Positions 38,433-47,697 of a stretch of DNA of 64,000 nt are shown piece after piece. Position numbers and translations under genes: made by a program. The notes beneath the pieces were generated by a model. The model had not been told where the DNA came from, made no database searches, and saw nothing but the letters and a program-made list of their open reading frames with translations. Location: NCBI RefSeq assembly GCF_964020165.1, contig NZ_OZ026537.1, positions 372,001 through 436,000 on the forward strand, given 5' to 3'. The DNA comes from Buchnera aphidicola (Drepanosiphum platanoidis). GTDB taxonomy: Bacteria > Pseudomonadota > Gammaproteobacteria > Enterobacterales > Enterobacteriaceae. The stretch's first letter is position 1. Every line of letters starts with the position of its first letter.

Positions 38433-40931
38433 TTAAATATTTTTAATTTTTTGTAATCCTACAACTTTTTCTTTTTTAACTATTCTAATTAAAATTACTC
38501 CTTGAGTATTTCTAGTAAGTTTTCTAATTTCAGAAACTCTAATTCTTACTAATTTTCCATGATTTGTAATTATCATAATTTGATTTTTTTTATTTACTTG
38601 AATAGATTTAACTACATTTTTATTTTTTTTCGTAATTTTGATAGAAATTATTCCTTTGTTAGATCTAGATTTAATTGGAAATTCTGAAATTTTTGTTCTT
38701 TTACCATATCCATTTTCTGTAATAATTAAAATTTCATCTTTTTTATTTGGTATAATTAATGATACAACAGAATCTTTATTATTTAATTTAATTCCTTTTA
38801 CTCCATATGCAGATCTTCCTACTAGTCTAACTTTTTTTTCTAAAAATCTTACTACTTTTCCTAATTTTGAAAATAACATAATATTACTATTTTTTTTTGT
38901 TATTGCTACATCAATTAGTTGATCATTTTTTTTTAAATTAATTGCAATAATTCCTGAAGATCTAGGATTTTTAAATTTTTTTAAAGAAGTTTTTTTTATC
39001 ATTCCTTGAGATGTAGCCATTAAAATATTTCTTTTTTTTACATATTCTTTAAAAGATAGAATAGTAGTGATTCTTTCTTTTTTTTTTAAAGGAATTAAAT
39101 TAATAATAGGTTTTCCTCTAGATTGGCGACTAGCTTTTGGAAGTTGATAGACTTTCATCCAATATACTATTCCTTGACTAGAAAAACATAAAATAATATC
39201 ATGAGTATTTGCAATTAAAAGATTTTTTATGTAATCTTTAGATTTTATTTTAGTTGCATATTTACCTTTTCCTCCTCTTTTTTGAGCTTCATATTCAGTA
39301 ATTGGTTGATATTTTATATATCCAGAATATGAAAGTGTGACTACTACATTTTCTGAAATTATCATATCTTGAATTTTAATATTTGAAATTTTATTAGTAA
39401 TTTTAGTTTTTCTTTTATCTTTAAATTTCTTTTTTAAAATTTTTAATTCTTTTATAATTACTTGTTTCATTTTTTTTTTTTTTTTTAAAACATTTTTTAA
39501 ATAAAAAATTTTTTTTGATAATTTTTGATATTTTAACAATAAAGTTTTATATTCTAAATTAGTTAATTTATTTAGTTTCATATTCAAAATTTTTTTTACT
39601 TGATTTTCAGAAAAAATATATTTTTTATTTTTTAAAAATTTTATATTTTTTTCTAATTTTAATTTTTTATTATTTTTTTGTATTTTCCATTTTTTTTTTA
39701 ATATTTTATATTTTGCTTTTTTTATATTTGAAGAAGATTTTATATATTTAATAATAGTATCAATATTTTTAAATGCGATTGATAACGCTTCTAATAAGAA
39801 AGATTGTTTTTGGTATTTTTTTATTTTAAATATGCTTCTTTTTATAATAATTTTTTTTCTATGATTTAAAAATGCAGTAATAATTTTTTTTAATGTTAAT
39901 AATTTTGGTTTTCCTTTGTGTAAAGCTACCATGTTAATTCCAAAAGATACTTCTAATGATGTTAAAGAATATAATTTATTTAATACAATTTCTGGAATAT
40001 TATTTTTTTTTATTTCTATATATATTCTTGTTCCATCTTTATCACTTTCATCTCTTAAAGTTTGTATTCCTTCAATTTTTTTTTCTTTTATTAAATATGC
40101 AATTTTTGAGATTAATTTTGCTTTGTTTACTTGATATGGAAGTTCTTTAATTATAATATATTTTTTTTTATTTTCATTTTTTTTAATAATAGATTTTGCT
40201 CTAATATAAATTTGACCTTTTCCAGTTTTATAAGCTTTTTTTATTCCTATTTTTCCATTAATAATTCCTTTAGTTGGAAAATCTGGGCCTTTTATATATT
40301 TCATTAATTCTGAATTAGTAATTTTTGAATTTTTAATAGTAGCTAAACATCCATTAATTACTTCGTTTAAATTATGAGGTGGAATATTAGTAGCCATTCC
40401 TACAGCTATTCCTGATGAGCCATTAATTAGTAAATTAGGAATTAATGTTGGAAGTATTGTAGGTATTTTTTCAGATTCATCATAATTTTTTACAAATTTA
40501 ACAGTATTTTTATCTAAATCTTGCAAAAAATAAGAGGCTATTTTAGACATTCTAATTTCAGTATATCGCATAGCAGCAGGAGAATCTCCATCTATAGATC
40601 CAAAATTTCCTTGCCCATCAATTAAAACATATCTTAATGAAAAAGATTGAGCCATTCTAACAATAGCATCATACACAGAAGAATCTCCATGAGGATGATA
40701 TTTACCAATTACGTCTCCAACAATTCTTGCTGATTTTTTATATGGTTTATAACTAAAATTTTTTAATACATTCATAGCAAATAATATTCTTCTATGAACA
40801 GGTTTTAATCCATCTCTTACATCAGGAAGAGCTCTTCCAATAATAACAGACATTGCATAGTCTAAATATGAATTTTTTAGTTCTTTTTCAATATTAACTT
40901 GAATTATTTTTTTATTTTCAAGTTTTTTCAT
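38433..40931 (-). CDS. gyrA: DNA gyrase subunit A
   Basis: GyrA is the cleavage-religation subunit of gyrase. The catalytic tyrosine is Tyr123 in [12 protein letters not shown]. The quinolone-determining residues are wild type (Ser84 and Asp88 in [10 protein letters not shown]). The C-terminal pinwheel has the GyrA box as QKRGGKG (QRRGGKG in E. coli), with Lys for Arg at the second position. At 832 residues it lacks about 40 of the E. coli 875, mainly the acidic C-terminal tail that modulates supercoiling in E. coli. The coiled-coil region around residues 400-490 is very lysine-rich and includes a 15-base poly(A) tract. The start is ATG. Flanking genes are convergent (pta) and divergent (the DUF2076 gene). 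Confidence 0.97.
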   Translation of the reverse strand: MKKLENKKIIQVNIEKELKNSYLDYAMSVIIGRALPDVRDGLKPVHRRILFAMNVLKNFSYKPYKKSARIVGDVIGKYHPHGDSSVYDAIVRMAQSFSLRYVLIDGQGNFGSIDGDSPAAMRYTEIRMSKIASYFLQDLDKNTVKFVKNYDESEKIPTILPTLIPNLLINGSSGIAVGMATNIPPHNLNEVINGCLATIKNSKITNSELMKYIKGPDFPTKGIINGKIGIKKAYKTGKGQIYIRAKSIIKKNENKKKYIIIKELPYQVNKAKLISKIAYLIKEKKIEGIQTLRDESDKDGTRIYIEIKKNNIPEIVLNKLYSLTSLEVSFGINMVALHKGKPKLLTLKKIITAFLNHRKKIIIKRSIFKIKKYQKQSFLLEALSIAFKNIDTIIKYIKSSSNIKKAKYKILKKKWKIQKNNKKLKLEKNIKFLKNKKYIFSENQVKKILNMKLNKLTNLEYKTLLLKYQKLSKKIFYLKNVLKKKKKMKQVIIKELKILKKKFKDKRKTKITNKISNIKIQDMIISENVVVTLSYSGYIKYQPITEYEAQKRGGKGKYATKIKSKDYIKNLLIANTHDIILCFSSQGIVYWMKVYQLPKASRQSRGKPIINLIPLKKKERITTILSFKEYVKKRNILMATSQGMIKKTSLKKFKNPRSSGIIAINLKKNDQLIDVAITKKNSNIMLFSKLGKVVRFLEKKVRLVGRSAYGVKGIKLNNKDSVVSLIIPNKKDEILIITENGYGKRTKISEFPIKSRSNKGIISIKITKKNKNVVKSIQVNKKNQIMIITNHGKLVRIRVSEIRKLTRNTQGVILIRIVKKEKVVGLQKIKNI

Positions 40932-41204
40932 AAATTTTTCTCTTTTTTTTATTTTATTTTTTTAATATTTTTTATTTTTTTTAATAAAAATTATATTATA
41001 TAATACAATATAATTTTTATTATACAGGCAGTTTAAAATATTTTTATTATTTAAATATATATTTTAATAAAATAGTAAATTTATAAATTTATTAATATTT
41101 TTTATAATAAAAGTTTAAATTTTTAATTTTTTATATGTTATGTTAAAATATATTGAATATATTAAATAAAATTTTTAATTATTATTTCAAAAAAAAGGTA
41201 TTTT

Positions 41205-42326
41205 ATGAATTTAAAAGAAAAAGAAATAATAAAAAATTTGTTTTCTCGTTTAGAAATAAACAATAATAAAAATTCTTTAAAAAAAATAGATAAAGAAGCT
41301 AATAAATTTATTAATAAAAAAATTTCTGAAAATCCATATGCAGCATATTTTTTAATTCAATCAGTTTTAATACAAGAGTTAGCTATTAAAAAACTTCATA
41401 ATAATATAGACATATTAGAAAAAAAAATAATAAAAACCAATGAAAACAATCAACAAAGTTCTAAAGGATTTTTTTCAGGGTTTTTAGATAAATATATTTC
41501 TTCTAATTTTAAAAAAAAAAAAAATTTTTCAGAAAATAAAAAAAAAAATAATATATCATCTACTCAAAATTATCAAAATCAAAGAAATATTTCAGGAAAT
41601 AGTGATATTCCTTTAAATCATGGCAATTATGATAGAAATGTAGGATCAAATTTTTCTGGAAATAGTAATAGTTTTTTAGGTAATGCATTACAAACAGCAG
41701 TAGGTGTCGCTGGAGGTGTAGTTGTTGGAAATGCTATTAGTAACTTATTTAATAATTATGATAAGACAAAAAATGAATTGTTAGAAACAAACTTGAATGA
41801 TGAAGAAATTATAAATAATAATTTTAAAGATGAAAATATAGAAAATTTGAATAGTGATAATAATTCTTTAAATGATTCAAAAATGTCTGATTTTTCTAAT
41901 TATTCTGATGAAGAAGATTTAAATAATCTTCAAAATATTAAAAATAAGAATAATTATTCTGAAGAAAATGAATTTTTAAATTCTAAAACTTCTAGTTCAG
42001 ATTCAGATAATAAATCTAATTCAAATGCTTCTAACAACATTAAGTATAATACTTCTAGTTTAAAAGCAGACAATTCTGATGAAAACAATAATCATCATAC
42101 TAATGATATTTCTGATGATAGTTTTGACACTACTCATATAAATAGTCAATCTTCTTCTGGAGATGAAATAGATAATTATCAAAATTTTAATAATGAATCT
42201 TATGTGTCTGATGAAAGTATGAATGATGATACATATCAAGATGAAGAAAATAATTTTTATGAAGATTCAGATGAAGATTATAATGATTCTTTTGATTTTA
42301 ATGATGATGATAATAATTTTTTTTAA
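41205..42326 (+). CDS. DUF2076 family protein with long acidic tail
   Basis: The function is unknown. The first 75 residues (IIKNLFSRLEI, AAYFLIQSVLIQELAIKKL) match the helical start of DUF2076 proteins. A glycine-rich hydrophobic segment, FLGNALQTAVGVAGGVVVGN (residues 157-176), is the family's second hallmark and may be a membrane or assembly helix. From about residue 185 to 373 the protein is a low-complexity tail dominated by Asn, Asp, Ser and Glu, ending in an Asp/Glu/Asn-rich stretch. Such acidity is odd in a proteome inflated in lysine. AAGGT precedes the ATG start. DUF2076 proteins occur in enterobacteria, often described as putative ABC transporter or periplasmic ligand-binding proteins, but without experimental support that I know of. 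Confidence 0.8.
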   Translation: MNLKEKEIIKNLFSRLEINNNKNSLKKIDKEANKFINKKISENPYAAYFLIQSVLIQELAIKKLHNNIDILEKKIIKTNENNQQSSKGFFSGFLDKYISSNFKKKKNFSENKKKNNISSTQNYQNQRNISGNSDIPLNHGNYDRNVGSNFSGNSNSFLGNALQTAVGVAGGVVVGNAISNLFNNYDKTKNELLETNLNDEEIINNNFKDENIENLNSDNNSLNDSKMSDFSNYSDEEDLNNLQNIKNKNNYSEENEFLNSKTSSSDSDNKSNSNASNNIKYNTSSLKADNSDENNNHHTNDISDDSFDTTHINSQSSSGDEIDNYQNFNNESYVSDESMNDDTYQDEENNFYEDSDEDYNDSFDFNDDDNNFF

Positions 42327-42459
42327 AAAAATTTTTAATAGTAACTTATATTTTAAATTGTTTTAAATAATATTTAAAAAATTTTTTTAATTTATATTAA
42401 TATAATTTATTTAAAATAATTTAATAACATAATAATTAAACGATTAAACAATTAAAATA

Positions 42460-42498
42460 TATAGCTAATCAAATTTTTAAAAAATATGATTAGCTATA
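42460..42498. terminator. Bidirectional terminator-like hairpin between the DUF2076 gene and ahpC
   Basis: Perfect 12-bp arms, TATAGCTAATCA (42460-42471) and its complement (42487-42498), flank a 15-base loop. On the plus strand the stem is followed by ATTTTTTATATTTTTTTT, a good U-tract, so it probably ends the DUF2076 gene transcript. Its position only 5 bases beyond the ahpC stop suggests it also serves ahpC on the minus strand, where the downstream T content is weaker. Confidence 0.7.
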
Positions 42499-42503
42499 AT
42501 TTT

Positions 42504-43106
42504 TTATATTTTTTTTAAATTTTTAGATAAATAATTTGATATTCCTTTTTTTGTTGGAATAATTCCTTCTTTTTTATCATCCCAATTTGCTGGACAAACA
42601 TATTTATATTTTTTATGAAATTTGATTGCATCAATTATTCTAATAATTTCATTAATATTTCTTCCATAAGGCAAATCATTAATAGATTGATGTCTAATTA
42701 TTCTATTTTCATCTATAATAAAAGAAGCTCTTAAAGCAATTCCTAATTCTGGATGTTCTATTCCATAAGATTTTTGAATTTCTCTTTTTATATCTGACAC
42801 CATAAAATATTTTATTTTTCCGATCCCTCCTTTTTGAATAGAGGTATTTCTCCAAGCTTGATGTGTAAATATAGAATCTATAGAAACTCCAACTATTTTT
42901 ACATTTCTTTTTTTAAATTCGTTATATGATTTGTTAAACGCAATTATTTCAGAAGGGCAAACAAAAGTAAAGTCCATAGGCCAAAAAAATAAAATTGTTA
43001 TCTTTTTTGATATATATTCTTTAAAATTAAAATTTTCAACTATTTTACCTTGTTTATTTATTGCAGGAGCAATAAAATTTGGAGCTAATTTAGTAATTAA
43101 ATGCAT
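42504..43106 (-). CDS. ahpC: 2-Cys peroxiredoxin (AhpC/TSA family)
   Basis: The enzyme reduces hydrogen peroxide and organic hydroperoxides. The 200-residue protein has the peroxidatic cysteine Cys50 in DFTFVCPSE and the resolving Cys171 in KYVCPANW, so it is a typical dimeric 2-Cys peroxiredoxin. Further family marks are WPMDFTFVCP, GVSIDS and LRASFIID. The VCPANW C-terminal motif resembles thioredoxin-dependent Tsa-type enzymes more than E. coli AhpC, and no ahpF is present in the window, so thioredoxin is a likely reductant. The symbol ahpC follows common Buchnera usage. The start is ATG. Confidence 0.93.
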   Translation of the reverse strand: MHLITKLAPNFIAPAINKQGKIVENFNFKEYISKKITILFFWPMDFTFVCPSEIIAFNKSYNEFKKRNVKIVGVSIDSIFTHQAWRNTSIQKGGIGKIKYFMVSDIKREIQKSYGIEHPELGIALRASFIIDENRIIRHQSINDLPYGRNINEIIRIIDAIKFHKKYKYVCPANWDDKKEGIIPTKKGISNYLSKNLKKI

Positions 43107-43542
43107 TTTTTTCTCGTATAATATTTATTTTTAATAAAATAAGAATATTTATATTTATAATATGTATTAAAAAATTTTTATAATTTTAATTACAATTTAT
43201 TTTTTTATTTTAAATATTTTTAAAAATTTTTTTAATTTTTAAAAATATATTATTAAATGAATATTATAGATATTAAAATATAATACATAAAAATTAAATC
43301 TTTAAAATAAATTAAGATAAATAATTTATTTTTTTAATTATAATATTTTTTATATTTTATATATATAATAAAAAAATTTTTTTATATATTTTTATAATAA
43401 AACTTATATGTTAATTAACAATTAATACAATGATTAAAAATAATATATTATATAAATAAATATTATTTATTTAAAAATTTTTTTATTTTTGATTTAATAT
43501 TTGTTTTATTTTTTTATAAAAACTTTTTTTTAATAATATATT
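43107..43542. other. Gene-free region between ahpC and grpE
   Basis: These 436 bases of A/T-rich DNA lie upstream of ahpC and downstream of grpE, both on the minus strand. No reading frame, GC island or RNA gene is visible. The ahpC promoter is expected here but cannot be singled out. Confidence 0.55.
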
Positions 43543-44124
43543 TTATTTATTTTTTTTTATTTTTACTTTAGCTTTGAATAAAACTTTATTTTTCCATATT
43601 ATTCCATATTTCACTATTTTAATAATTTTTTTTTTGTTATTTTTTAATAAATATGAAATGTCATTTAAATTTTTTAATTTATGAATTTTTGAATTATAAA
43701 ACACATTTTTTTTATTAATAATTTTTATATTATTATTTTTAAGATTTTTTATAAAAGATTTTTTTATTAAATTTATTCCTTTTAAAATTGTATTATTTTT
43801 ATATTTTTTTGTTTTTGTTAATTTATTAATTTTTTTTATTTTTTTTATAATTGTAACAATTTTTTTTAAAAAATTTTTATATTTTTTTTTTTTAATATTA
43901 GAAGTGTATAATTTTGATGTTTTTTTTAAATTTTCTATCTTTGCTAATGATCGTAAAGGAATTTCTATAATTTTTTTTTTTATTGTATTAATTTTTTCTT
44001 TTATTTTTTTTATTTTTTTTTTATATCTTTCTGGATTAAAAATTTTTTTTTTTTTTAAAACATTTTTTTCAGATATATTGATTTTTTTTTTATTTATTTT
44101 TTTTTTTAAATTATTATTTTTCAT
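43543..44124 (-). CDS. grpE: Highly diverged GrpE-like nucleotide exchange factor
   Basis: GrpE releases ADP from DnaK. The 193-residue protein (E. coli 197) is about 35% lysine (67 by my count) with only six acidic residues, so it is barely recognisable. The GrpE pattern is nevertheless there: a helix IPLRSLAKIENLKKTSKLY (E. coli ILRVKAEMENLRRRTELD), then KNFLKKIVTIIKKIKKI (EKFINELLPVIDSLDRA), ILKGINLIKKSFIKNLKNNN ([20 protein letters not shown]), YNSKIHK (DPNVHQA), and the C-terminal beta strand VKYGIIWKNKVLFKAKVKIKK ([21 protein letters not shown]). In E. coli grpE lies a few genes from ssrA; here tmRNA is the neighbour, which supports the call. The N-terminal coiled coil is degenerate. 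Buchnera is reported to carry two grpE copies; whether another exists is outside this window. Confidence 0.78.
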   Translation of the reverse strand: MKNNNLKKKINKKKINISEKNVLKKKKIFNPERYKKKIKKIKEKINTIKKKIIEIPLRSLAKIENLKKTSKLYTSNIKKKKYKNFLKKIVTIIKKIKKINKLTKTKKYKNNTILKGINLIKKSFIKNLKNNNIKIINKKNVFYNSKIHKLKNLNDISYLLKNNKKKIIKIVKYGIIWKNKVLFKAKVKIKKNK

Positions 44125-44403
44125 AATTTTAATTCATTATAATTAGTTTTTTTAAAGAATATTAATTTATTTTATAAAAATAATTATGATTAATTTTAAT
44201 TAATTAAAGTAATTTTATAATATTTTAAATATTGAAAATTTTTTTAATATTAAAATCAAATGTAATTTTATTCTTAATAATTTTTATTATATTTAGCTGT
44301 TAAAATTTAATTAATATGAAATAAAATTAAAAAATATTTTCAAACAAAATAATAAATTTTAAATTAAATATTATTATTTTTTATATAAATTTTAAGATTT
44401 TTT

Positions 44404-44787
44404 TGGAGCTGGCGGGATTCGAACCCGCGTCCAAAATAAATATTTTTTATAAATAATTACATGTGTAGTCTTAAAATTTTATTCATGTATCTTATAATTT
44501 AAGACTATTATAAGAACTATATCTTTTTTTTATATTAAAAATAATAATAAAAGAATTATTATTTCAATCTCTTTTTATTTTTTTCCATTCTAATAATATC
44601 TAATTTTTTAAAAGAAAATAAATAAAATTAGAAAAAATGGGTTTAGAAGTTTTTTAAGCTGCTAAAGCATACCTTTGTGTTTTATTTTTTGCAATTATTT
44701 TGTTTTGGTTTTTTAACGAGGCAAACCAATTCCTCGACATGAATTTATAAAAATATTAATAATTTGTCAAATCCAATAATCAGCCCC
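44404..44787 (-). ncRNA. ssrA: tmRNA (ssrA), one-piece
   Basis: tmRNA rescues stalled ribosomes with SmpB and adds a degradation tag. On the minus strand the 5' end GGGGCTGATTATTGGATTTG starts at 44787. The 3' end has the T-arm GCGGG-TTCGAAT-CCCGC and then CAGCTCC-A ending at 44404. The 7-bp acceptor stem pairs GGGGCUG with CAGCUCC and keeps the G3-U wobble needed for alanine charging. The tag frame begins with GCA at 44692 and reads AKNKTQRYALAA then stop (44654), ending in the usual YALAA. The genomic sequence continues AAA where E. coli encodes CCA, so the CCA end must be added by tRNA nucleotidyltransferase. Length is 384 nt. Confidence 0.95.
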
Positions 44788-45210
44788 ATAAAAAATTATT
44801 TTTAAAATTTTTTATTTTTAAAAAATTATGTTTATAATAATTTAAGTAATAATTTTATATGTTTATTTAATAATATATTTTTACTATAAATTATTATAAA
44901 ATAATATAATAAATAAATAAATTATTAAATAATTAAAATTTTTTATTTTTTTATCTCTTAATATATATTATATAATAAAAAAAATATTATATCTTAAATT
45001 TATATTTTTTAATGTAAAAATATAATTTTTTATTTATAATAATTTATAAATAATAAATAATTAATTTAGATATTTATTATATAAACAATTAAGTAATTTT
45101 AATAAATTAAAATTTTTATAAAATTTTAAAATATATAAATTAACATATAATTTAAATTTTTTAATAAATAAATTTTAACATTTTTTAACATTTGAGATTA
45201 AAAATTTTTT
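44788..45210. other. Divergent region between ssrA and grxD
   Basis: These 423 bases of almost pure A/T lie between the tmRNA 5' end (minus strand) and the grxD start (plus strand). Both promoters are expected here. TATAAA-like strings are too common to choose one. No gene remnant was recognised. Confidence 0.55.
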
Positions 45211-45528
45211 ATGACTATAATTAAGAAAATAAAATCACAAATATTAAATTCTCCTATTTTAATTTATATGAAAGGATCTCCAGAAAATCCTCAATGTGGT
45301 TTTTCCGCTCGAGCAGTACAAGCATTATCTTTATGTGTAAATAATTTTGATTATGTTGATGTATTAATAAATCCTGAAATTAGAAAAGAATTACCAAAAT
45401 ATTCAAAATGGCCTACTTTTCCTCAATTATGGGTAAATAAAAACTTGATTGGAGGTAGTGATATAATTATAGAATTATTAAAAAATGGAAAATTAAAAAA
45501 AATTCTTAAATCAGCAACTTTAAAATAA
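45211..45528 (+). CDS. grxD: Monothiol glutaredoxin GrxD (Grx4)
   Basis: GrxD binds and passes on [2Fe-2S] clusters. The 105-residue protein (E. coli 115) has the monothiol active site CGFS with Cys29 in NPQCGFSARAVQAL, the glutathione-binding WPTFPQLWV and GGSDI (GGCDI in E. coli, the second cysteine lost). It is only shortened at the dispensable C-terminus. The ATG start follows a weak ribosome binding site. With erpA, also in this window, it covers part of the iron-sulfur delivery pathway that the complex I subunits need. Confidence 0.97.
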   Translation: MTIIKKIKSQILNSPILIYMKGSPENPQCGFSARAVQALSLCVNNFDYVDVLINPEIRKELPKYSKWPTFPQLWVNKNLIGGSDIIIELLKNGKLKKILKSATLK

Positions 45529-45559
45529 TTTAAAAATTATGAAATTTAAAAAAAATTAA

Positions 45560-45602
45560 AAGATATGACAATATATAATAATTTATTTTTTTGTCATATC
45601 TT
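45560..45602 (-). terminator. Terminator hairpin between convergent grxD and rnt
   Basis: Perfect 12-bp arms, AAGATATGACAA (45560-45571) and its complement (45591-45602), surround a 19-base loop. On the minus strand the stem is followed by TTTTAATTTTTTTT, which suits a terminator for rnt. On the plus strand the following bases are A-rich, so any stop of grxD would be weaker. Confidence 0.7.
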
Positions 45603-45613
45603 AAATTAAAATA

Positions 45614-46270
45614 TTAAATTTTATTAAATTTATTTATTTTTTTTTTAGGCCATCCTCCTAATTTTTTCCAATAATTAATAATTTTACAAAATAAATTCGC
45701 TGTTTTATAAGTATCATATAAAGCAGAGTGAGCTTTATTATTATCAAAAATTAAACCCATTGATCTACAAGCTTTAGATAACACAGTTTGACCGACAGCT
45801 AAACCACTTAAAGTAGCAGTATCAAAGGTTGCAAACGGATGAAAAGGATTTTTTTTAATTTGGATTCTATTAGATGCAGCCATAATAAAATTATGGTCAA
45901 AAGTTGCATTATGTGCAACTATTATTCCTTTATTACATCCAGAATTTTTAATTCCTAAATTTACTAAAGAAAAAATTTTTTTAAAAGCTTTTTTTTCACT
46001 AACAGCTTTTCTTAAAGGATTAAAAGGATCGATTTTATTAAATAAAATCGATTCTTTATTTATTTTAGATCCATGAAATGGTTTTATATGAAAATGTAAT
46101 TTTTTTTCTTTTTTTAACCATCCATTTTTATTCATTTTTAAAGTAATTACAGCAATTTCTAATAAAGCGTCAGTGATTGGATTAAATCCAGCAGTTTCTA
46201 CATCAACTACAACGGGATAAAATTTTCTAAATCTGTTTTTTATCAAGTTTGAGATTTGAATTTTAGACAT
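45614..46270 (-). CDS. rnt: Ribonuclease T
   Basis: RNase T is a 3'-5' exoribonuclease of the DEDDh family that trims tRNA and other stable RNA ends. The 218-residue protein (E. coli 215) has Exo [21 protein letters not shown] (catalytic Asp and Glu), Exo [12 protein letters not shown] and Exo [17 protein letters not shown], with the catalytic His and Asp. I use the ATG at 46270, preceded by GGAAT. The open frame continues 13 codons upstream to an ATG at 46309, but those residues have no match in the family. Confidence 0.96.
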   Translation of the reverse strand: MSKIQISNLIKNRFRKFYPVVVDVETAGFNPITDALLEIAVITLKMNKNGWLKKEKKLHFHIKPFHGSKINKESILFNKIDPFNPLRKAVSEKKAFKKIFSLVNLGIKNSGCNKGIIVAHNATFDHNFIMAASNRIQIKKNPFHPFATFDTATLSGLAVGQTVLSKACRSMGLIFDNNKAHSALYDTYKTANLFCKIINYWKKLGGWPKKKINKFNKI

Positions 46271-47048
46271 TAGTATTCCACTATAAAAAATATAATTTAT
46301 TAAGCGCATTTTTGAGCATTTTTATATTTTTTTTTGATTATGATATAATTTAACAAATATAATTTTAAGAATAAATTATATTTTTAAATATTTTTTATTT
46401 ATATTTTATAAAAATAGATTTTTAATATATTTTACGTTTCATTGATTAACATTTTAACAAATTTTTTTTATTTTTATTTATTTATTGTTATAAAAAATTA
46501 TATTTAAAAAAATTTTATAATTATATTTTTCATAATTAATTCTTTTTAAGAATAATTTAACATTATAAAAATTTATAATTATTATGGACATAAAGTTTAA
46601 AAAATATTTTTTTAATTTTTTTTTTTTTTATTATAATAATTAATTTAATTTTTAATAAAAATTTAATAAATAATTATGAATATTAATAATATTAATAAAA
46701 TTATTTTTTAATTATATTAAAGTTTGTTTGTTTAAAAAATATTATTATAATAATTTTAAATTTTTTAAAAATAAATGTTTTTAAAAATTTTTTGTTAATT
46801 TAATTATATTATATTTTTATTTATATATATTTTTTTAATTAATTATTTATAAGATTTTAAAAAAATTTATTATAAATATTTTATTAACAAAATTTAAAAT
46901 TTTAATATAAAAATATTTTAATATTAATGCATTCTAAATATATTTATTTATTTTTATAATTTTTATAAAATTTTTTGATTTTTTTTTAATGTTATTAACT
47001 TTAAAATTTTTGAACAAATAATTAATTAATTTTCATCAAGGAACTATT
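46271..47048. other. Long gene-free region between rnt and pth
   Basis: This is the longest stretch without a gene in the window (778 bases), between the divergent rnt and pth. It is nearly pure A/T with several short A/T palindromes and no open frame, GC island or recognisable pseudogene. It must contain two promoters. A TATAAT occurs near 46341, but similar strings are frequent. Confidence 0.55.
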
Positions 47049-47663
47049 TTGAATATTTTTAATTATCCTTTCATAACTAAAATAAAAATGATTATAGGAT
47101 TAGGAAATCCAATAAAAAAATATCAATATACTCGTCATAATATTGGAGCTTTTTTGATTTATAAAATTTGTAAAAATTATTCATTAAATCTTGAAAAAAA
47201 TAATAAACTTCAAGGTTATATTTCTATTTTAAATATTTATAATAAACAAATAATATTATTCATTCCAAATTTATATATGAATTTAAATGGAATAGCTATT
47301 ATTAAAGCAATGAATTTTTATAAAATAAAGATACATGAAGTTTTAATCATTCATGATGAGTTGGATTTACCAGTTATGAATTTAAAATTGCGATTTGGAT
47401 GCGGCCATAATGGTCATAATGGATTAAAGAGTATTATTAATTTTTTTAAAAATAAGAAAAATTATTATAGATTGTCTTTAGGTATAGGAAGACCCAAATG
47501 TTGTAAAATAAAAATTGCTAATTATGTACTTTCTTTTTTAAAAAATAATGAAAAAAAAATTTTTTTAAAAACTGTGATAATTGGAATACAATCAATTTTA
47601 TATTTTTTAAAAACAAAAAATTTAACAAAAACTCAAAATTTTTTAAAAAATTTAAAATTATAA
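47049..47663 (+). CDS. pth: Peptidyl-tRNA hydrolase
   Basis: Pth recycles tRNA from prematurely released peptidyl-tRNA. The 204 residues include IIGLGNPIKKYQYTRHNIGA (with the catalytic His of TRHN), MNLNGIA, HDELDLP and GCGHNGHNGLKSI, all conserved in E. coli Pth (194 residues). The start at TTG 47049 is supported by AAGGA 6 bases upstream. An internal ATG at 47088 would remove 13 residues, lacks a ribosome binding site and would also cut the residues preceding IIGL. It is followed after 34 bases by ychF, as in E. coli. Confidence 0.95.
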   Translation: MNIFNYPFITKIKMIIGLGNPIKKYQYTRHNIGAFLIYKICKNYSLNLEKNNKLQGYISILNIYNKQIILFIPNLYMNLNGIAIIKAMNFYKIKIHEVLIIHDELDLPVMNLKLRFGCGHNGHNGLKSIINFFKNKKNYYRLSLGIGRPKCCKIKIANYVLSFLKNNEKKIFLKTVIIGIQSILYFLKTKNLTKTQNFLKNLKL

Positions 47664-47697
47664 TTTTAGTTAAAAATTTGTTTTAAATAGGTAAATA

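Noticed and set aside
44125..44403. Search for a sigma-32 promoter before grpE
   Set aside because: No CTTGAA-like and CCCCAT-like pair occurs; the whole stretch is A/T only.
44404..44470. Apparent tRNA from the T-arm sequence GGTTCGAATCC
   Set aside because: The matching 5' half is about 380 bases away and a tag frame ending YALAA lies between, so it is tmRNA and not a tRNA.
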